A stretch of 64,000 nt of DNA from Charina bottae (lineage: Eukaryota; Chordata; Lepidosauria; Squamata; Charinaidae): NCBI GenBank assembly GCA_023362775.1, contig JALMGJ010000008.1, forward strand, positions 20,002,501-20,066,500, written 5' to 3'. Within the stretch, counting starts at the first letter, position 1; the number at the start of each line of letters is the position of its first letter. Under the pieces are notes generated by a model. The model searched no databases, had not been told where the DNA came from, and worked only from the letters and a program-made list of their open reading frames with translations. Both the position numbers and the translations under genes were made by a program. Below, piece after piece: positions 1 to 56,100 of this stretch.

Positions 1-737
1 CAAATTAACTTGGCTGACTTGGAATTATGGCGCATATTTGTTACAGTGCATTTTCTCTAGAAATAGTATCTTGAGTTTGCATTTATTTCCTAGTTGGCAT
101 GATATGGACAAAAATAGGTTGGCTTGCAAGGGAAGCTCTAGACTAGATATCCTCCCTAATAGTTAGGGTAAAACTGGGCTTTGGTTGCACTTCTACCTAA
201 AAAGTGATCGTCTTTACCATTAGCAGGGAATGCTGCATGTGACACCAGTATGACTAATGCTGGTAACCCAGTCTACAGTCTAATCTATCTTACTAAAAAG
301 TATTATGTGAAAGCCTCAGTTGACCAAAGCTATGATGGGCTATGATCAGTGGAGGTCAAATCTGTGGGTCCATAGGAAAGAATGTAAATGGAGCATGAAT
401 TAATGAATATGAATATGCAACTTCTACATAAGTAGTGAAAAATTAGAACAATTTAGCTGAATTTGATAGCATGCTTACTAAAGGAGGAAAGCAGAAAAAA
501 AATAAAAATGTGGAAATTCTGGTAGAAAGGTAGTGGGTAGTATGTGATATGTTCTGAGGAACAAACAATGATCAGAACAGGTAAAATTGCGGGAATATGA
601 TACTTAAGAAATGTGTGTTGTAAAACAAGAAGAGAGATCAAAAATTAATGCAGCTTTTAAAAAATATTTTCATAAGAATTTTTCAATACAATAAAAGTAT
701 TAAAAAGTTAAAGAAAATAATAATAATTATGACCACC
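1..737. other. Intronic or upstream TRPC3 sequence, no feature seen
   Basis: AT-rich sequence before the first recognised TRPC3 exon. The open frames are short and show no family resemblance. The alternative first exon of TRPC3 was looked for and not found here, so it probably lies left of the window. Confidence 0.6.
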
Positions 738-972
738 ATGGTGGATATATTTGGTCAAGTGGTTAAGGTGCTGGGCTAGAAACCAGGAGACTGTGAGTTC
801 TAGTCCCGCCTTAGGCATGAAAGCTGGCTGGATGACCTTGGGCCAGTCACTCACTCTCAGCCCAACTCACCTTACAGGGTTGCTGTTGTGGGGAAAATAG
901 GAGAAGAAAGGAGTATTAGGTATGTTCGCCGCCTTGAGTTACTTATAAAAATAATAAAGGCGGGATAAAAAA
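738..972 (+). repeat. tRNA-derived SINE, Sauria-SINE type
   Basis: An A-box-like stretch (TGGTCAAGTGGTTAAGG) is followed by a B-box-like stretch (GTGAGTTCTAGTCCC), then a body with the CCTTGGGCCAGTCACTCACT block, the CAGCCCAACTCACC block and a 3' end around CCGCCTTGAGTTACTTATAA with an A-rich tail. This order is that of the squamate Sauria SINE family. No convincing target-site duplication was found. The family name is from memory. Confidence 0.8.
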
Positions 973-1357
973 GAATAAGACTGCCAATTTCCTGAAATAT
1001 CCAGTTGAAGCACATTACCACACAGCAATTGAGAAAATATAATATGTTAAGGGAGAAAGTGATATATATAATTACACACACAAACATCATACGTATGCTA
1101 TGTACTTGTCCTTCCAAATAGATCTTTTGGACAATTATTTCTGGTGGATCTTTTGTTTACAACAGGGTCTTAAAGTAATTTTACTACCCTACCATTACAA
1201 TCTTGTTAATGGAATATTATTTAGAGGTAACCAAAAGCTGTCAAAAAAATGTGTGAACAGTAGATAATTGGGAAAAGGAGCTGGACTGGGGGAAGGTGGT
1301 TTAGATTTTATAGAGGTGCTGCCATGAAAAATTCCCATAATGACTCTTTTTGCTCAG

Positions 1358-45710
<44,353 letters not shown>

Positions 45711-46860
45711 TCCCAAATGACATTTTCAAGATTATTACCTGGATTTTGACTATAGCACAAGTATTGGCAATAATATTTCTGAGTGACTCATACTTGAAAA
45801 AAATATGTAATGTAGATTTTTAGTACTAAATGACTTTATGTACAACTTCTTTTGAAATACAGTCTTAGAAAATTTTATTAACTTACATGCAAAAAAATTT
45901 AAGTTTATTTAAGGTATAAAGCATATTTTGCATTTATTTAATACAATATCTAAATAATTTTTCATTGCTAATAGTTTTATTAGTAAAATGAATAATCTTT
46001 GCACTGAATGAAGAAAAATTAACACTGTAGATTAAAGCTTTAGGATTGTACTGCATGTCTGTTCCCCATCTTGCTGCTGTGAAGACTTTTTCTGAGATAC
46101 AATATTAAAAGTTCAGCCAGCTCAGTGAGGGATTACTTGAAATGAATTAGCAAGAGTTAAGCATGATTATTTTAGAGATATAAGCTTTCTAAAATTAATG
46201 GGTTGTTCCAGGGTTAGTCATGCCTAGAATAGATCCACTGAAATAACTATAACTGCTTTGAATTTCACTGATTTCAGTGAGTTTACTATAATGAAACACA
46301 ATCTGATCTTATGCATGTTTACTTGGAAGTAGGCCACTAAGTTTAATAGTTTGTACTACTCTAGGTGCATAGAACTGAAAACATTTTAAGTACTTAACCA
46401 GGGCTACCAGATCTGGGTTGCAAAAATCTGAATGATTACAAGATGGCAAAGAAAAAGATATTGAAAATCTTAAGTGTTTACAGCCCCGTTCCGCTAGCTC
46501 TAGCTTAACTTTCACTGAATCATGTCCCCTTATTTACTTTCTTAAAGAAAGCTCAAAGCCATGGCATGGGAACTGAATGGTTGAAAATGAAGGAGAAAAT
46601 GTAATTATAATATTAATATTAATAATGCTTTTACATTTATCTACTCATATCATTTGTATCATATTTGCTTTCAGAATAGGAAATAGTGTTGTTTTTTTAC
46701 TTCTAGTTAATGCAGACTGTCAAAACATACATTTTCATGTGGTAATTTTTTTTTAAATTCGAGATACTATGCAGGGCTGCAGTTTTGTTACATTGTTCTA
46801 AATAATGCCTCTGATGCTTACTTGTTAAATAAAATATTCATACTTTATGGACTTACATTG
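45711..46860 (+). other. TRPC3: TRPC3 3' UTR (end inferred)
   Basis: 1.15 kb of AT-rich sequence without named repeats after the stop codon. The best poly(A) signal is AATAAA at 46828, followed by a T/G-rich stretch after about 46860. The end is inferred; an earlier site cannot be excluded. Confidence 0.6.
46828..46833 (+). terminator. Candidate TRPC3 poly(A) signal
   Basis: Canonical AATAAA followed within 35 bases by TTGTTCTTGTACT and a GT-rich stretch. Confidence 0.55.
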
Positions 46861-47334
46861 TTCTTGTACTATTATCTGTGGGATTGGGGTGGGTGAGTAG
46901 GATACAAGAGAAATCTTGTTCATTCAAATAAACATAACAGAGTACAATTACATATTTTAAAATTGTTACACAAATTTAATACCCAGATTTTTATTTTTAT
47001 ATCCCATTATATTTATCCTTTGCAAAGCCAAACAAACTATCTTTATCTTCATTAAGAAAGCAAGCATATATATTAATGTATCACTATTAAGCTATTAGAT
47101 TTTAACAGAATTTTAAGAAATTGTTTTGGAGACTTTTCCTGAATATTATCAAGAAGAGGATAATATTTAGATTTTGATAAATGCCTTTCTATTTGTCTAG
47201 CTGTAATTACTCAGAAGTAAATTGTTCATGCTTGGTGGATTTTTAAAAAATCTGTTATTTTAGAGAAGAGGGGGAGATGAGGTGTTTGTATATTTTAACT
47301 TTAATTTTAATAATATTTAATTTTTAACACTGAT

Positions 47335-47480
47335 TTTTTAATATATTTATATGATTATTTTTATATATGCGTTGTTTTATTGGATTATTGTGTGCCGCCC
47401 AGAGTCACCATTCCATGAGATGGCGGCCATATAAATTTGATTATTAAAGAAACAAACAAAGAAACAAACAAACAAACAAA
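47335..47480 (+). repeat. CR1/L2-clade LINE 3' tip with (AAAC)n tail
   Basis: TGTGTGCCGCCCAGAGTCAC, GAGATGGCGGCCATATAAAT, then AAGAAACAAACAAAGAAACA repeats to about 47480. Confidence 0.75.
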
Positions 47481-47520
47481 CTGGCAAGGCTAAAGAAAGA
47501 AGGGTAGTCCAACATTAACT

Positions 47521-48300
47521 ATATGTTATATATACCAGCCCATGCCAGAGCTTCCTGTCGCCATCCCCAGCTCCCCCATGGTTGAGTCCGTCACCTCCAG
47601 AATATCATCCATCCATCTTGCCCTTGGTCGGCCCCTCTTCCTTTCGCCTTCCACTTTCCCTAGCATCAGCATCTTCTCCAGGGTATCCTGTCTTCTCATT
47701 ATGTGGCCAAAGTACTTCAGTTTTGCCTTTAATATCATTCCCTCAAGTGAGCAGTCTGGCTTGATTTCCTGGAGTATGGACTGGTTTGATCTTCTTGCAG
47801 TCCAAGGCACTCTCAGAATTTTCCTCCAACATCACAGTTCAAAAGCATCTATCTTCCTTCACTCAGCCTTCCTTATGGTCCAGCTCTCGCAGCCATAGGT
47901 TACTACGGGGAATACCATTGCTTTGACTATGCGGATCTTTATTGTCAGTGTGATGTCTCTGCTCTTAACTATTTTATCAAGATTTGCCATTGCTCTTCTC
48001 CCAAGAAGTAGACGTCTTCTGATTTCCTGGCTGCAGTCAGCGTCTGCAGTAATCTTTGCGCTTAGAAATACAAAGTCTCCACTGCCTCCACTTTTTCTCC
48101 CTCTATTTGCCAGTTATCAATCAAGCTGGTTGCCATAATCTGGTTTTTTTTAGGTTTAACCGCAACCCAGCTTTTGCGCTTTCTTCTTTCACCTTCGTCA
48201 TAAGGCTCCTCAGCTCCTCCTCACTTTCAGCCATCAAAGTGGTATCATCTGCATATCTGAGATTGTTAATGTTTCTTCCAGCGATTTTAACTCCAGCATT
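47521..48300 (-). mobile_element. Bov-B LINE fragment lacking both ends
   Basis: The minus strand aligns with 12679-13458 of the 10279 copy, from the RT core (AGRNINNLRYADDTT at the right edge) to GSSGMGWYI. It breaks off inside the GGACTGG block, about 45 bases before the usual 3' tail. Frames are broken (for example TGG-to-TGA-type changes and a frame change near 48080). Confidence 0.88.
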
Positions 48301-48449
48301 TTAAAATTTAAATTTAAAATCCAGCGATTTTAACTTCCAGCGATTTTAACTTCAGCCTTGAAGAGTTCATTACAATATTCTAATTCAGGCAGTCCAGTAT
48401 TCACTGATCTAAGGCTAAGCCACGTGGAACTAAATGAATCTTATTCTTT

Positions 48450-49240
48450 GACAGATATGTCTATGAAGGTTCTCAGTCATCCAGGTGGAATTGTCTGTAG
48501 CTTGAATCATGTCAACTGGATTTCTATTTTCTTAATGGAAACGTTTCGCTCCTTATCCAAGGGGCTTCTTCAGTCTGAGCAAAGTTGGTAAGGGAATCCT
48601 AAATATGTTCCTAGGTAGCTGTGTGACCTTACACCTGGGGCTAGGTCATGGTTATATTGAGATGTAATTTTTAAGTCCTTTTATCATCTAATGGAGGGTC
48701 GTTAAAAACACCATGCTGCTGTTGAGCTTCCGAAATGGTCTTAATCTTCCTAGGCACAGAAGACAACACGGGGAGGAAGATGGGGGAGAGTTTGTGCCTG
48801 AGGCCCCCACCTCTATTCAAGGAAGGATTTTCCAAGTTGGCATAAATGGATTCCTTGACCCCTCTCTCAAACCACCTATCTTCTCTGTCTAAAATGTGAA
48901 CATTAATGTCCTCAAATGAGTGTCCTTTTTCTTTTAGATGAAGATAAACTGCTGACTCTGGTCCTGTGGTGTTATTTCTCCTGTGTTGTGCCATCCTCCT
49001 GTACATAGGTTGTTTGGTTTCTCCAATGTAGAGTTCAGAGCACTCCTCACTGCACTGGATTGCATACACTACATTGCTTTTCTTATGTTTTGGAGTTTGA
49101 TCTTTGGGGTGTACAAGCCTCTGTCTCAGTGTGTTGGTGGGTTTGAAATATACAGGTATGTGGTGTTTGCCAAATATCCGTTTTATCTTTTCAGACACGC
49201 CAGCCATGTAGGGAATGACATGTATCTTTGACAGATACAA
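48450..49240 (-). mobile_element. Penelope-like element 3' part
   Basis: A frame on the minus strand encodes the region after the RT and a GIY-YIG-like endonuclease, followed by a 3' region with a hammerhead-like motif. That is the order typical of Penelope-like elements. The RT itself is absent, so the copy is 5'-truncated. Confidence 0.8.
48537..48579 (-). ncRNA. Candidate hammerhead ribozyme motif of the Penelope element
   Basis: On the minus strand: CTGAAGA, then a hairpin GCCCCTT-GGAT-AAGGAGC (one mismatch), then GAAAC directly followed by GTTTC. This matches the CUGANGA / stem II / GAAA core order of minimal hammerheads known from Penelope-like elements. The very short stem III and cleavage site are inferred. 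Activity is not shown. Confidence 0.45.
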
Positions 49241-49282
49241 ATTGCATTGTGCATATTCACTAATCAAAGCAGTTAGGATCAC
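48671..49282 (-). pseudogene. Penelope-like GIY-YIG endonuclease domain fragment
   Basis: 203 codons. The first about 20 residues probably lie outside the element. HVIPYMAGVSEKIKRIFGKH and FKPTNTLRQRLVHPKD are the conserved stretch between RT and endonuclease. Then come VVYAIQCSEECSELYIGETK (GIY-YIG core in the form VVY / LYIGET), RRMAQHRRN, and a histidine/glutamate region HLKEKGHSFEDINVHIL with WFERGVKESIYANLENPSLN. This endonuclease nicks target DNA for insertion. The open frame is intact but lacks the RT. Confidence 0.82.
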
Positions 49283-49518
49283 CCTGCTTCTTCTGCATAT
49301 ACTTAAAATTCAGCTGAATTGTCACAATTTTTTGCATGTTATTATTTAACATCTTCAACATTTTTCTGTATGTACCTGCAAGTAAAGGATAATGCTGCAT
49401 ACACGTGCTTAGTTGTTTGCACAGCACGACGAACTTCAAACTAGTCAACCACTAACAGACGTGTTATACCAACTTGTGTTGGTAGTGCAGTGTATTGTAA
49501 AACCCCATAAAGTGGAAT

Positions 49519-49595
49519 TAACCAAGTAAACCACGGTTCATGGTTAACCACGCAAACCACGGTTCATGGTTAACCACGCAAACCACGATTCATTT
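49519..49595. repeat. 26-bp tandem repeat, about 3 units
   Basis: Units start at 49519, 49545 and 49571. Each contains AAACCACGGTTCATGGT or a one-base variant. The third unit is cut short. Confidence 0.92.
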
Positions 49596-49675
49596 AACTA
49601 TGGGTAGCGTCCCGCGTGAACACACCACTCGGATGGAAAGCTTATGCGATAATAAATGCGTTCGGCTAAACCAGT

Positions 49676-49738
49676 GGCTGGCTGGGGAATTCTGGGAGTT
49701 GGTCCCCACATCTTAAAGTTGCCAAGTTTGAAAACGGT
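49676..49738. repeat. Half of a palindromic hAT MITE
   Basis: GGCTGGCTGGGGAATTCTGG then CATCTTAAAGTTGCCAAG, the right half of the family seen at 23176 and 32728. The left half is missing. Confidence 0.65.
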
Positions 49739-49744
49739 GGAGTA

Positions 49745-50138
49745 AACTATTCTCGTTGTTCCAGCTTCTCGCACGATTGCGGCTCTCGTGCTAAGACCCC
49801 GCTCCTGTGGATAACTTCAGCTCTTCCTTGGGATCGCCTCTAACTTTTAGATGCTCTTGAGTTTTGATCCACGAGCCGGTGATTTTTTTTTTTCTTGAGT
49901 GACAGCTCCTTCTTCAATCACGAGGCGCGTTTAAAGCGGAGCAAACCTCCCAAGAGCGCGCCGCCTCCAATTGAAAGCTGGGGGATGGTCGTAGTTTACG
50001 CAAGCTTGCCTCGTCGTCACAGTAACGGGAGACTTGGAGGTAGCTTAGGCCGTACTTTGTTGAGCGATACTGATGCCCGCGGAGCACTGGAAAGAGGAAG
50101 CCGAAGCCAGCCTTGGTAACTTGTAAAAGCCTATCGCC
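49745..50138 (+). promoter_or_regulatory. BBS7: BBS7 CpG-rich promoter and 5' UTR
   Basis: CpG density rises sharply from about 49770 (GCACGATTGCGGCTCTCG, GAGGCGCG, AGAGCGCGCCGCC). A CCAAT box lies at 49967-49971 and an X-box match at 50013-50026. No TATA box was seen. The transcription start cannot be placed from sequence alone. Confidence 0.65.
50013..50026 (+). promoter_or_regulatory. BBS7: RFX X-box match upstream of BBS7
   Basis: GTCGTCACAGTAAC fits the X-box pattern RYYNYY-N(1-3)-RRNRAC at every position, with a 2-base gap. It ends 112 bases before the BBS7 ATG. RFX factors (DAF-19 in worms) control ciliary genes including BBS7 orthologues. Confidence 0.6.
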
Positions 50139-50174
50139 ATGGAACTGAGTCTGAACCGGATGGATTACCTGCAG
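50139..50174 (+). CDS. BBS7: BBS7 exon 1 (coding part)
   Basis: Twelve codons, [12 protein letters not shown], followed by GTACAG. Human BBS7 starts [12 protein letters not shown]. Confidence 0.95.
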
Positions 50175-53100
50175 GTACAGCGGCCGGGCGGGATGCCTAT
50201 GACAGCGAGTGTCGGCTGTTTTGCGCCCCCCGGAACCATCGTTTTTAGTCTCCCTCCTCCATGCTGTTGTTATGTAGACCACTCCACCCCCATTCATACT
50301 CCTATGCCAGCCTTCCCCCAAAATGCCCTCCAAAGGAGTAGGAATACACAGCCTATTGACAGTATTGGGAGGTGGGAGGTGGGATTGTAGCCCGACGCAT
50401 TTGGATGGCACCATTTTGACAATTCCTGTTTAGGAAGTAGCAATTTCACCAATGATTTGCAGGAAGAGAAGTCTGAATACGTTGCCGAATAGTTTGTCTA
50501 ATATAATAACCCCAGTGGATTCCTATCAGGAAAAAAAAAAGGAATAAGGAGATGTGAATATACTTCTCCTAGCAATCTTTTGGGTTACCTGTGAAATAGT
50601 TCCACAATTGCCTTTTATATTTTTGTTAGTTAAATTTCCATCATTGGGATCTTTTATTAGTAAGGAAGCTTTGAGGAAAATTTCCCAGGGTGTTATGTTG
50701 AGAGTTACGTGATTATCACTTACAACTTCTGGGAGGAAAACATGCAAGGTTTTGAGCTTCACAGAGCTATTTTTTCAAAGAGCAAAATATGCTTAGTGAC
50801 TCTGGGCCTCCATCATGAAGCTGAGGATAATTATGCACCCGCCAACATATTCTCTAGCATATGTTAATCTTTCTGCTCTATCTAATTTTAATTATTTTTT
50901 AGCTTTATCTGCTAATTAAAGCAATGGGAGACTAGCACGTCACAAAGCAAAGAAGGTGTAGCTTATACTTCCAACAATGCTTCTGGCCCGATATAGGTCC
51001 CAGAGGCATTCTTATAAAATGAAATTTATTTATTTATTTATTTATACATACATACATACATCATATTTCTATGAATCAGTGAAGATATAAAATACAATCA
51101 ATCCAAGTAATGGTAGTTCTATTTCAACCGGTCCATGGCAGATCTAAGGAACCAGCCAGCCCAAAAAAGATGGTTATTCCCCTCCCCACTCCAAGCATGG
51201 TGACAGAACAAGGTCTTCAGTTGTTTTCTGAAGTCCAGGAGAGAGGGGGCTAACCTCACTTCTGGGGGAAGGACGGGGGTGTGTGTCAAAAACCAGGATG
51301 GTGGTTTGTGATGCCTCTTTTGATATGTGTATCAGTTGCACACATGTAAAAAAGGCTTGAAACTTCGATTGCACAGCTGTGCCCACTATCTTGACTGCTT
51401 TCACCCCAGAGATACCCTGGCTTCAACCCAGTGCTTTGCTTGCTTGATATATTGGTGTGTTGACACAAAAACCCTGTATTAAACAAATTTTATTGTTTTC
51501 AGAATCTAGGGCCACTGAGGAGTACCAGGAATACAGAAAAATCTGGGTTTTTGTATCCCTGTTTATCACTACAGCTAAAAGATCTGGGCTGCAGAAGTTT
51601 ATATGACCACCAGTAACAAACAAGATACAGACGTGTCTAACTCTTTACTGCCATCTAGTGGGTGTCCAGACTTCTGCAGCTCAGATCTGGTAGCCCTAGT
51701 ATCACCATAAAAACAACAGTCTTCTGAAAATGGACTTTATGTAAAAGGTTCAATACTACTTCATTTTGTATGTTTCTATGTTTTTTCCTAAGTTCTGTTG
51801 TTGGCCTGTTTCCTGTTTCTCGAGGGGTAGTAGCATCCCTCCACTTAAACCCAGTTCACAATGGGGGGGGGGGGGCTCTTGGACCAGCAGCTCCTGCTCA
51901 AAGGGCAAGTGACAGCCGTGGCTAACTCTAGTGTGCTAATTGTGCCCATTCCTGGATTGGGAGACTTTGCTCATGGTCACTCATGCTTTAGTCACTTCAC
52001 AGTTGGACTATTGCAATTCATACTACATGGGGTTGCCCTTGAAGAGCACCTAGGCACAACTGGTGCAGAATGTAACGGATGAGTAGTTACAGGGGTATCT
52101 CAGTATGCCCATTTAACACCTCTATGCAAGCTGCACAGGCTCGCAATAGGCTTTCACGTGCAATTTAAGGTGTTTATAAAGCCCTTCATCACACAGGACT
52201 GATTTATTTGTGGGACCTCCTGTCTCACTTGTATTCCACATGTTCCAGCACAGTGCGCTCTCTCCAGGTCTCTTCTTTGAAACAATGTCATCTGTCAAGA
52301 CTTAGAAAGCATACCTTTTTGGTTGTGGTGCCTGCCCTGTGGTATGATCTCCCTCAAAATTTGGCTGGCTGTGTATTTTGTTCTTGTTAATTTTTTGCTG
52401 GGATATTGTAATTTGCTTTTATGGTTGTATGCCACCTGGAGTTGGCACACTAGAGGGAGCTAGTCATGGCTGCCACTTGCTCTTTGAGCAGGACCTGAAG
52501 TTCCAAGGGTTGTGCCTACTTGCCATTAAGTCCCACTGTTTTCAGTGAGGCTTATTCTTAATAGGGATATGCAGATCATTTTGAATTCACTGTTTTGAAG
52601 ATTTAGAAATATTTTGAGTTTGAAACATTTCCAAGGTAAAATATTTTGAGGCTGGCTGTTTTGAAATTAAAATGGGTGATTTTAAATTTAAAATATTTTG
52701 CAGACTACTCTTCTCTACTTAGCATGTTTATGATTGCAATCATAATCTCTTATTCTTCTATCCAGTTTCATATATACATATAAAAAGAAAGCATGCATAC
52801 CCATTGGTACGTTGGAAAACCAACATCATGTTGGAAAGTATGGATTTTAATAATTAAATAACTGTTCTTCTCTAAAACAATAGTGTATTGACATTTTGGT
52901 AAATGAAAATTAGTTTTAAGATGGATGAGTAAAACATAAATATTAATAAAGATGTATTTGCAACTAGGTGGGTGTGACATCTCAGAAAACCATGAAGTTG
53001 CTCCCTGCATCAGGACGCAAAGCTACACAGAAGGTATTTATTTATTTGATTTATATTCCATCCCTTGTTCAGGAGCTCAAGGCAGTATAAAAGTGTATTT

Positions 53101-56100
53101 ATTAAAATAATTGTATGTGATGAAGATAAGGCTTAAAAATTGTACTCTGAAGAGAAATAGTGGAGAAAAAATATTTTATGTCTACTTTGTATGTAATATC
53201 CTAAAATATAAATAATAATCTTGTGATTTAATCTCATGTTGTTTATGTTTAAAAATCTTAAGCTTTCCTCTTAATTTTTCTGTATTTTTCCCGTATAATT
53301 TGGCAGCAAGTCATGTTATTTTTCCAGCATAATAAACATTTATTTTTCTTGTATCTTCTTTAATAAAAGTCTAGTTTATTCACAGATTGAATCAATTATT
53401 TCATTTCATTCCATAACTATTTTCCTGATGTTTCTCTTCTCTTCTACAATATCCATCCTGTCTATACAGCAGCCCCCTAGTACCTGCACTGACTTTTTAT
53501 TCTAGAGAGACTACTTGTCCTTTTTTTTCAGTTTCATCATCCATATCCTTATCTTTTCTTTTTTATCCTTTAGGAACAATTATATCTCTGCCCATGAGTT
53601 TAATTCTTCCAGGTTTTGTATTGCTAGTATATTAAATGGGTTATTTACTGGAATTCCCTCCTTGAATATTTACCAGTGATATTTTATCTTTGCTCCCATT
53701 TTATTCAAATAGCTTCTCAAAACTACTTTTTACCCAAGAGATCCATTTTGTAGTATCAGACAGCACTTTAAGTGGAGGAATTAAATAGAAGAGAAAAAAT
53801 ATAGATCCCAAAAGGTATGGTTTTCCTTTGTACTCTTAAAAGAGTAATATATACATATCCTCTTGTTACTTTACTTTGAAGGTTGTCACTGGAGACCATG
53901 ATGGTATTATTACCTGCTTTGGAATCAAAAAAGGAGAAGCTATTGTAAGTCCTTTACTCGTTTACATACATGGACACTTAAATTAACAAAATATAGTAAC
54001 TTACGCTTTTATAATGTCAACTAATTATAAAGGTAATCTATTTTGAAGCGTCACATTTCCAAATACAGTATGACTGTAGAAAGAAATACCTATATTTTCT
54101 GTGATTCAGATCCTATTAAACTTTATTTTGTGATGATACAGAATATGTTTTCTTTTCTTTTCTTTTTAGCCAATATTCAAGACTTTGCCAGGGGAAAAGA
54201 TTGCAAGGCTAGAACTGGGAGGTGCTCTTAATACTCTCCAGGAGAAAATTTTCGTGGCTGCTGGTTCTGAGGTTCGAGGTTTCACAAAGAAAGGGAAACA
54301 GTTTCTTTCCTTTAATACCAACCTCACTGAGAACATCAAAGCTATGTGTGTATCTTAAACATTAATTTAATTGTGTTATTTACTTACTATACTTATATGC
54401 CATCCTTTCTAAACGGCTCTAGGTGGCTAACAACAAATAACTTAAAAATAACCTAAACCCACATACAAACAAAATTTATATAATTAAACCATCATGCTGC
54501 AAACCCCATCTGCATATTGTAAAGAACCCTCCTCCTGTGTCACCCAGAAAAGGAACATTTTACAAGGTTCCTAAACCACAGGAGGTATTAATCATGAGCA
54601 GGATCTCCTGATTCAACAATAGTTGTAAATGGCTACATAAACCTGTGCAAAAGTCTTCCTAGCCACAGCTGCCACCTGCTCTTCAGCAGGAGCTGTGAAT
54701 CTAGGAGAACTCTCAAATTGCAAACCATCTCTGAGAGGGGGAGTAAAACTCCATTCTGCCAGCCCTTCAAGATAGGCCAGGTCAGGAAACAGATTCCACA
54801 AGTTTGATTGGAACCATGCTTTATTGATAGGCTATAGTAACAGAATCTTGAAAGCTTGACTGTGTTTTCCCTTCTCTCCCTCTTATACCCCAATGAATTA
54901 GATGGAGCCAGTCTGAGATTATTTCTAGTGCTTTGTGTTTCCAGGGCTTAAGTATGCTTTTTTGGTAACCATTTCTGCATAGTTTCTCCAAGGTCATCCT
55001 TTGGCTCTGTACACATTCGGAGACAAAGATCGTATATCCTTGGAATTGTTAGGCCCACAAACCCAGAGCCATACCATCTTGTAGGGATTCAGTCTGAGTC
55101 TATTCCTCCCCATCTAGACCCTACTGGGTCAGCATTTCCACTGCACTACTTGTTCAGCTGAGTTATGCAATGTAAGGCTTGGTATCATGAACTTAATGGT
55201 AATACTTATTGGTAATACCCTGAACTGACTAATAACCTATCTCAGCAGTTCATGTAGATGCCCCAAAGAACTGAGAAATGGAGAGATTCCTGAGGCACAC
55301 TGTAAAGTAGAGGTCTCCGGGTAGATCTCTCCCAACATAACTGAAGATAAAAGCAGTAAGCACAAACCTGTATGAGGAGTACTGTGGATAACTTCCCCTT
55401 TCAGGAGAAGAACCACTGTAAAGCAGTGTTCCTCATTCCAATTACTTGGAGGTGGTCCAGAAGGATACCATGGTCCATGGTATCAAAAGCCACTAAAATA
55501 TCAAGGAGGACCAGAATGGTCAATCCTGGTGTCTCCAAAGGTCATCAACGAGTGCAGCCAATGCAGTTTCCATGCTATATCCCAGCCTGCCAAGAGTCCA
55601 AATGATCTGCTGCTTCTAGGGTTCTCTGCAGCTATAGGGCGACCACTTTCTCTACAACCTTTCCTAAAAATGGAAAGTCAGAATTACTAGGAACTTAGCA
55701 TCTACAGTATTTACAGAGAAGAGTTATCTAACATTTAAATTGGGTGGATCATTTTAATTTTATTATCCTATATTAAATTTACTATTGGTTTATTTATAGC
55801 ATTTATATGGCTGCCCAGCTTGGACAATGCAACTCTGGGTGGTGTAAAAACAAGCAATTATTTAATTGTGCCTAGTACTGTATAAAGTCTAGTTTCAGAT
55901 CTTCAGAACTATTATATACTTGTATAGTAGCATTTACATGCAAATACTTTGTAAATATATAAACCATTGCCCGAGAAATTAAATCATTCAAACCAATTTG
56001 GCTGAATTTAAGGATAAGCATGAAACACTGGGCGTGGTGGCTTAGCGGGTAAGATGCCAGGCTTGTCGATCGGAAGATCGCAAGTTTGGAGGTTCGAATC

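Larger units (their letters stand above)
46861..50138. other. TRPC3-BBS7 spacer, 3.3 kb
   Basis: 46861-47330 shows no feature. Then come a LINE tip (47335-47480), Bov-B piece (47521-48300), Penelope piece (48450-49240), an unassigned stretch (49246-49518), a 26-bp tandem repeat and the BBS7 promoter region. Confidence 0.8.
50175..52967 (+). other. BBS7 intron 1
   Basis: Contains LINE relics at 51019-51290 and 51850-52460 and a CTCF-like site at 51648. 50175-51018 and 52461-52967 show nothing else. Confidence 0.75.

Noticed and set aside
48983..49231. 82-codon + strand frame over the Penelope fragment
   Set aside because: Shadow of the GIY-YIG frame on the minus strand.
49527..49600. CRISPR-like array
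   Set aside because: Direct 26-bp repeats without spacers, in vertebrate DNA: an ordinary tandem repeat.
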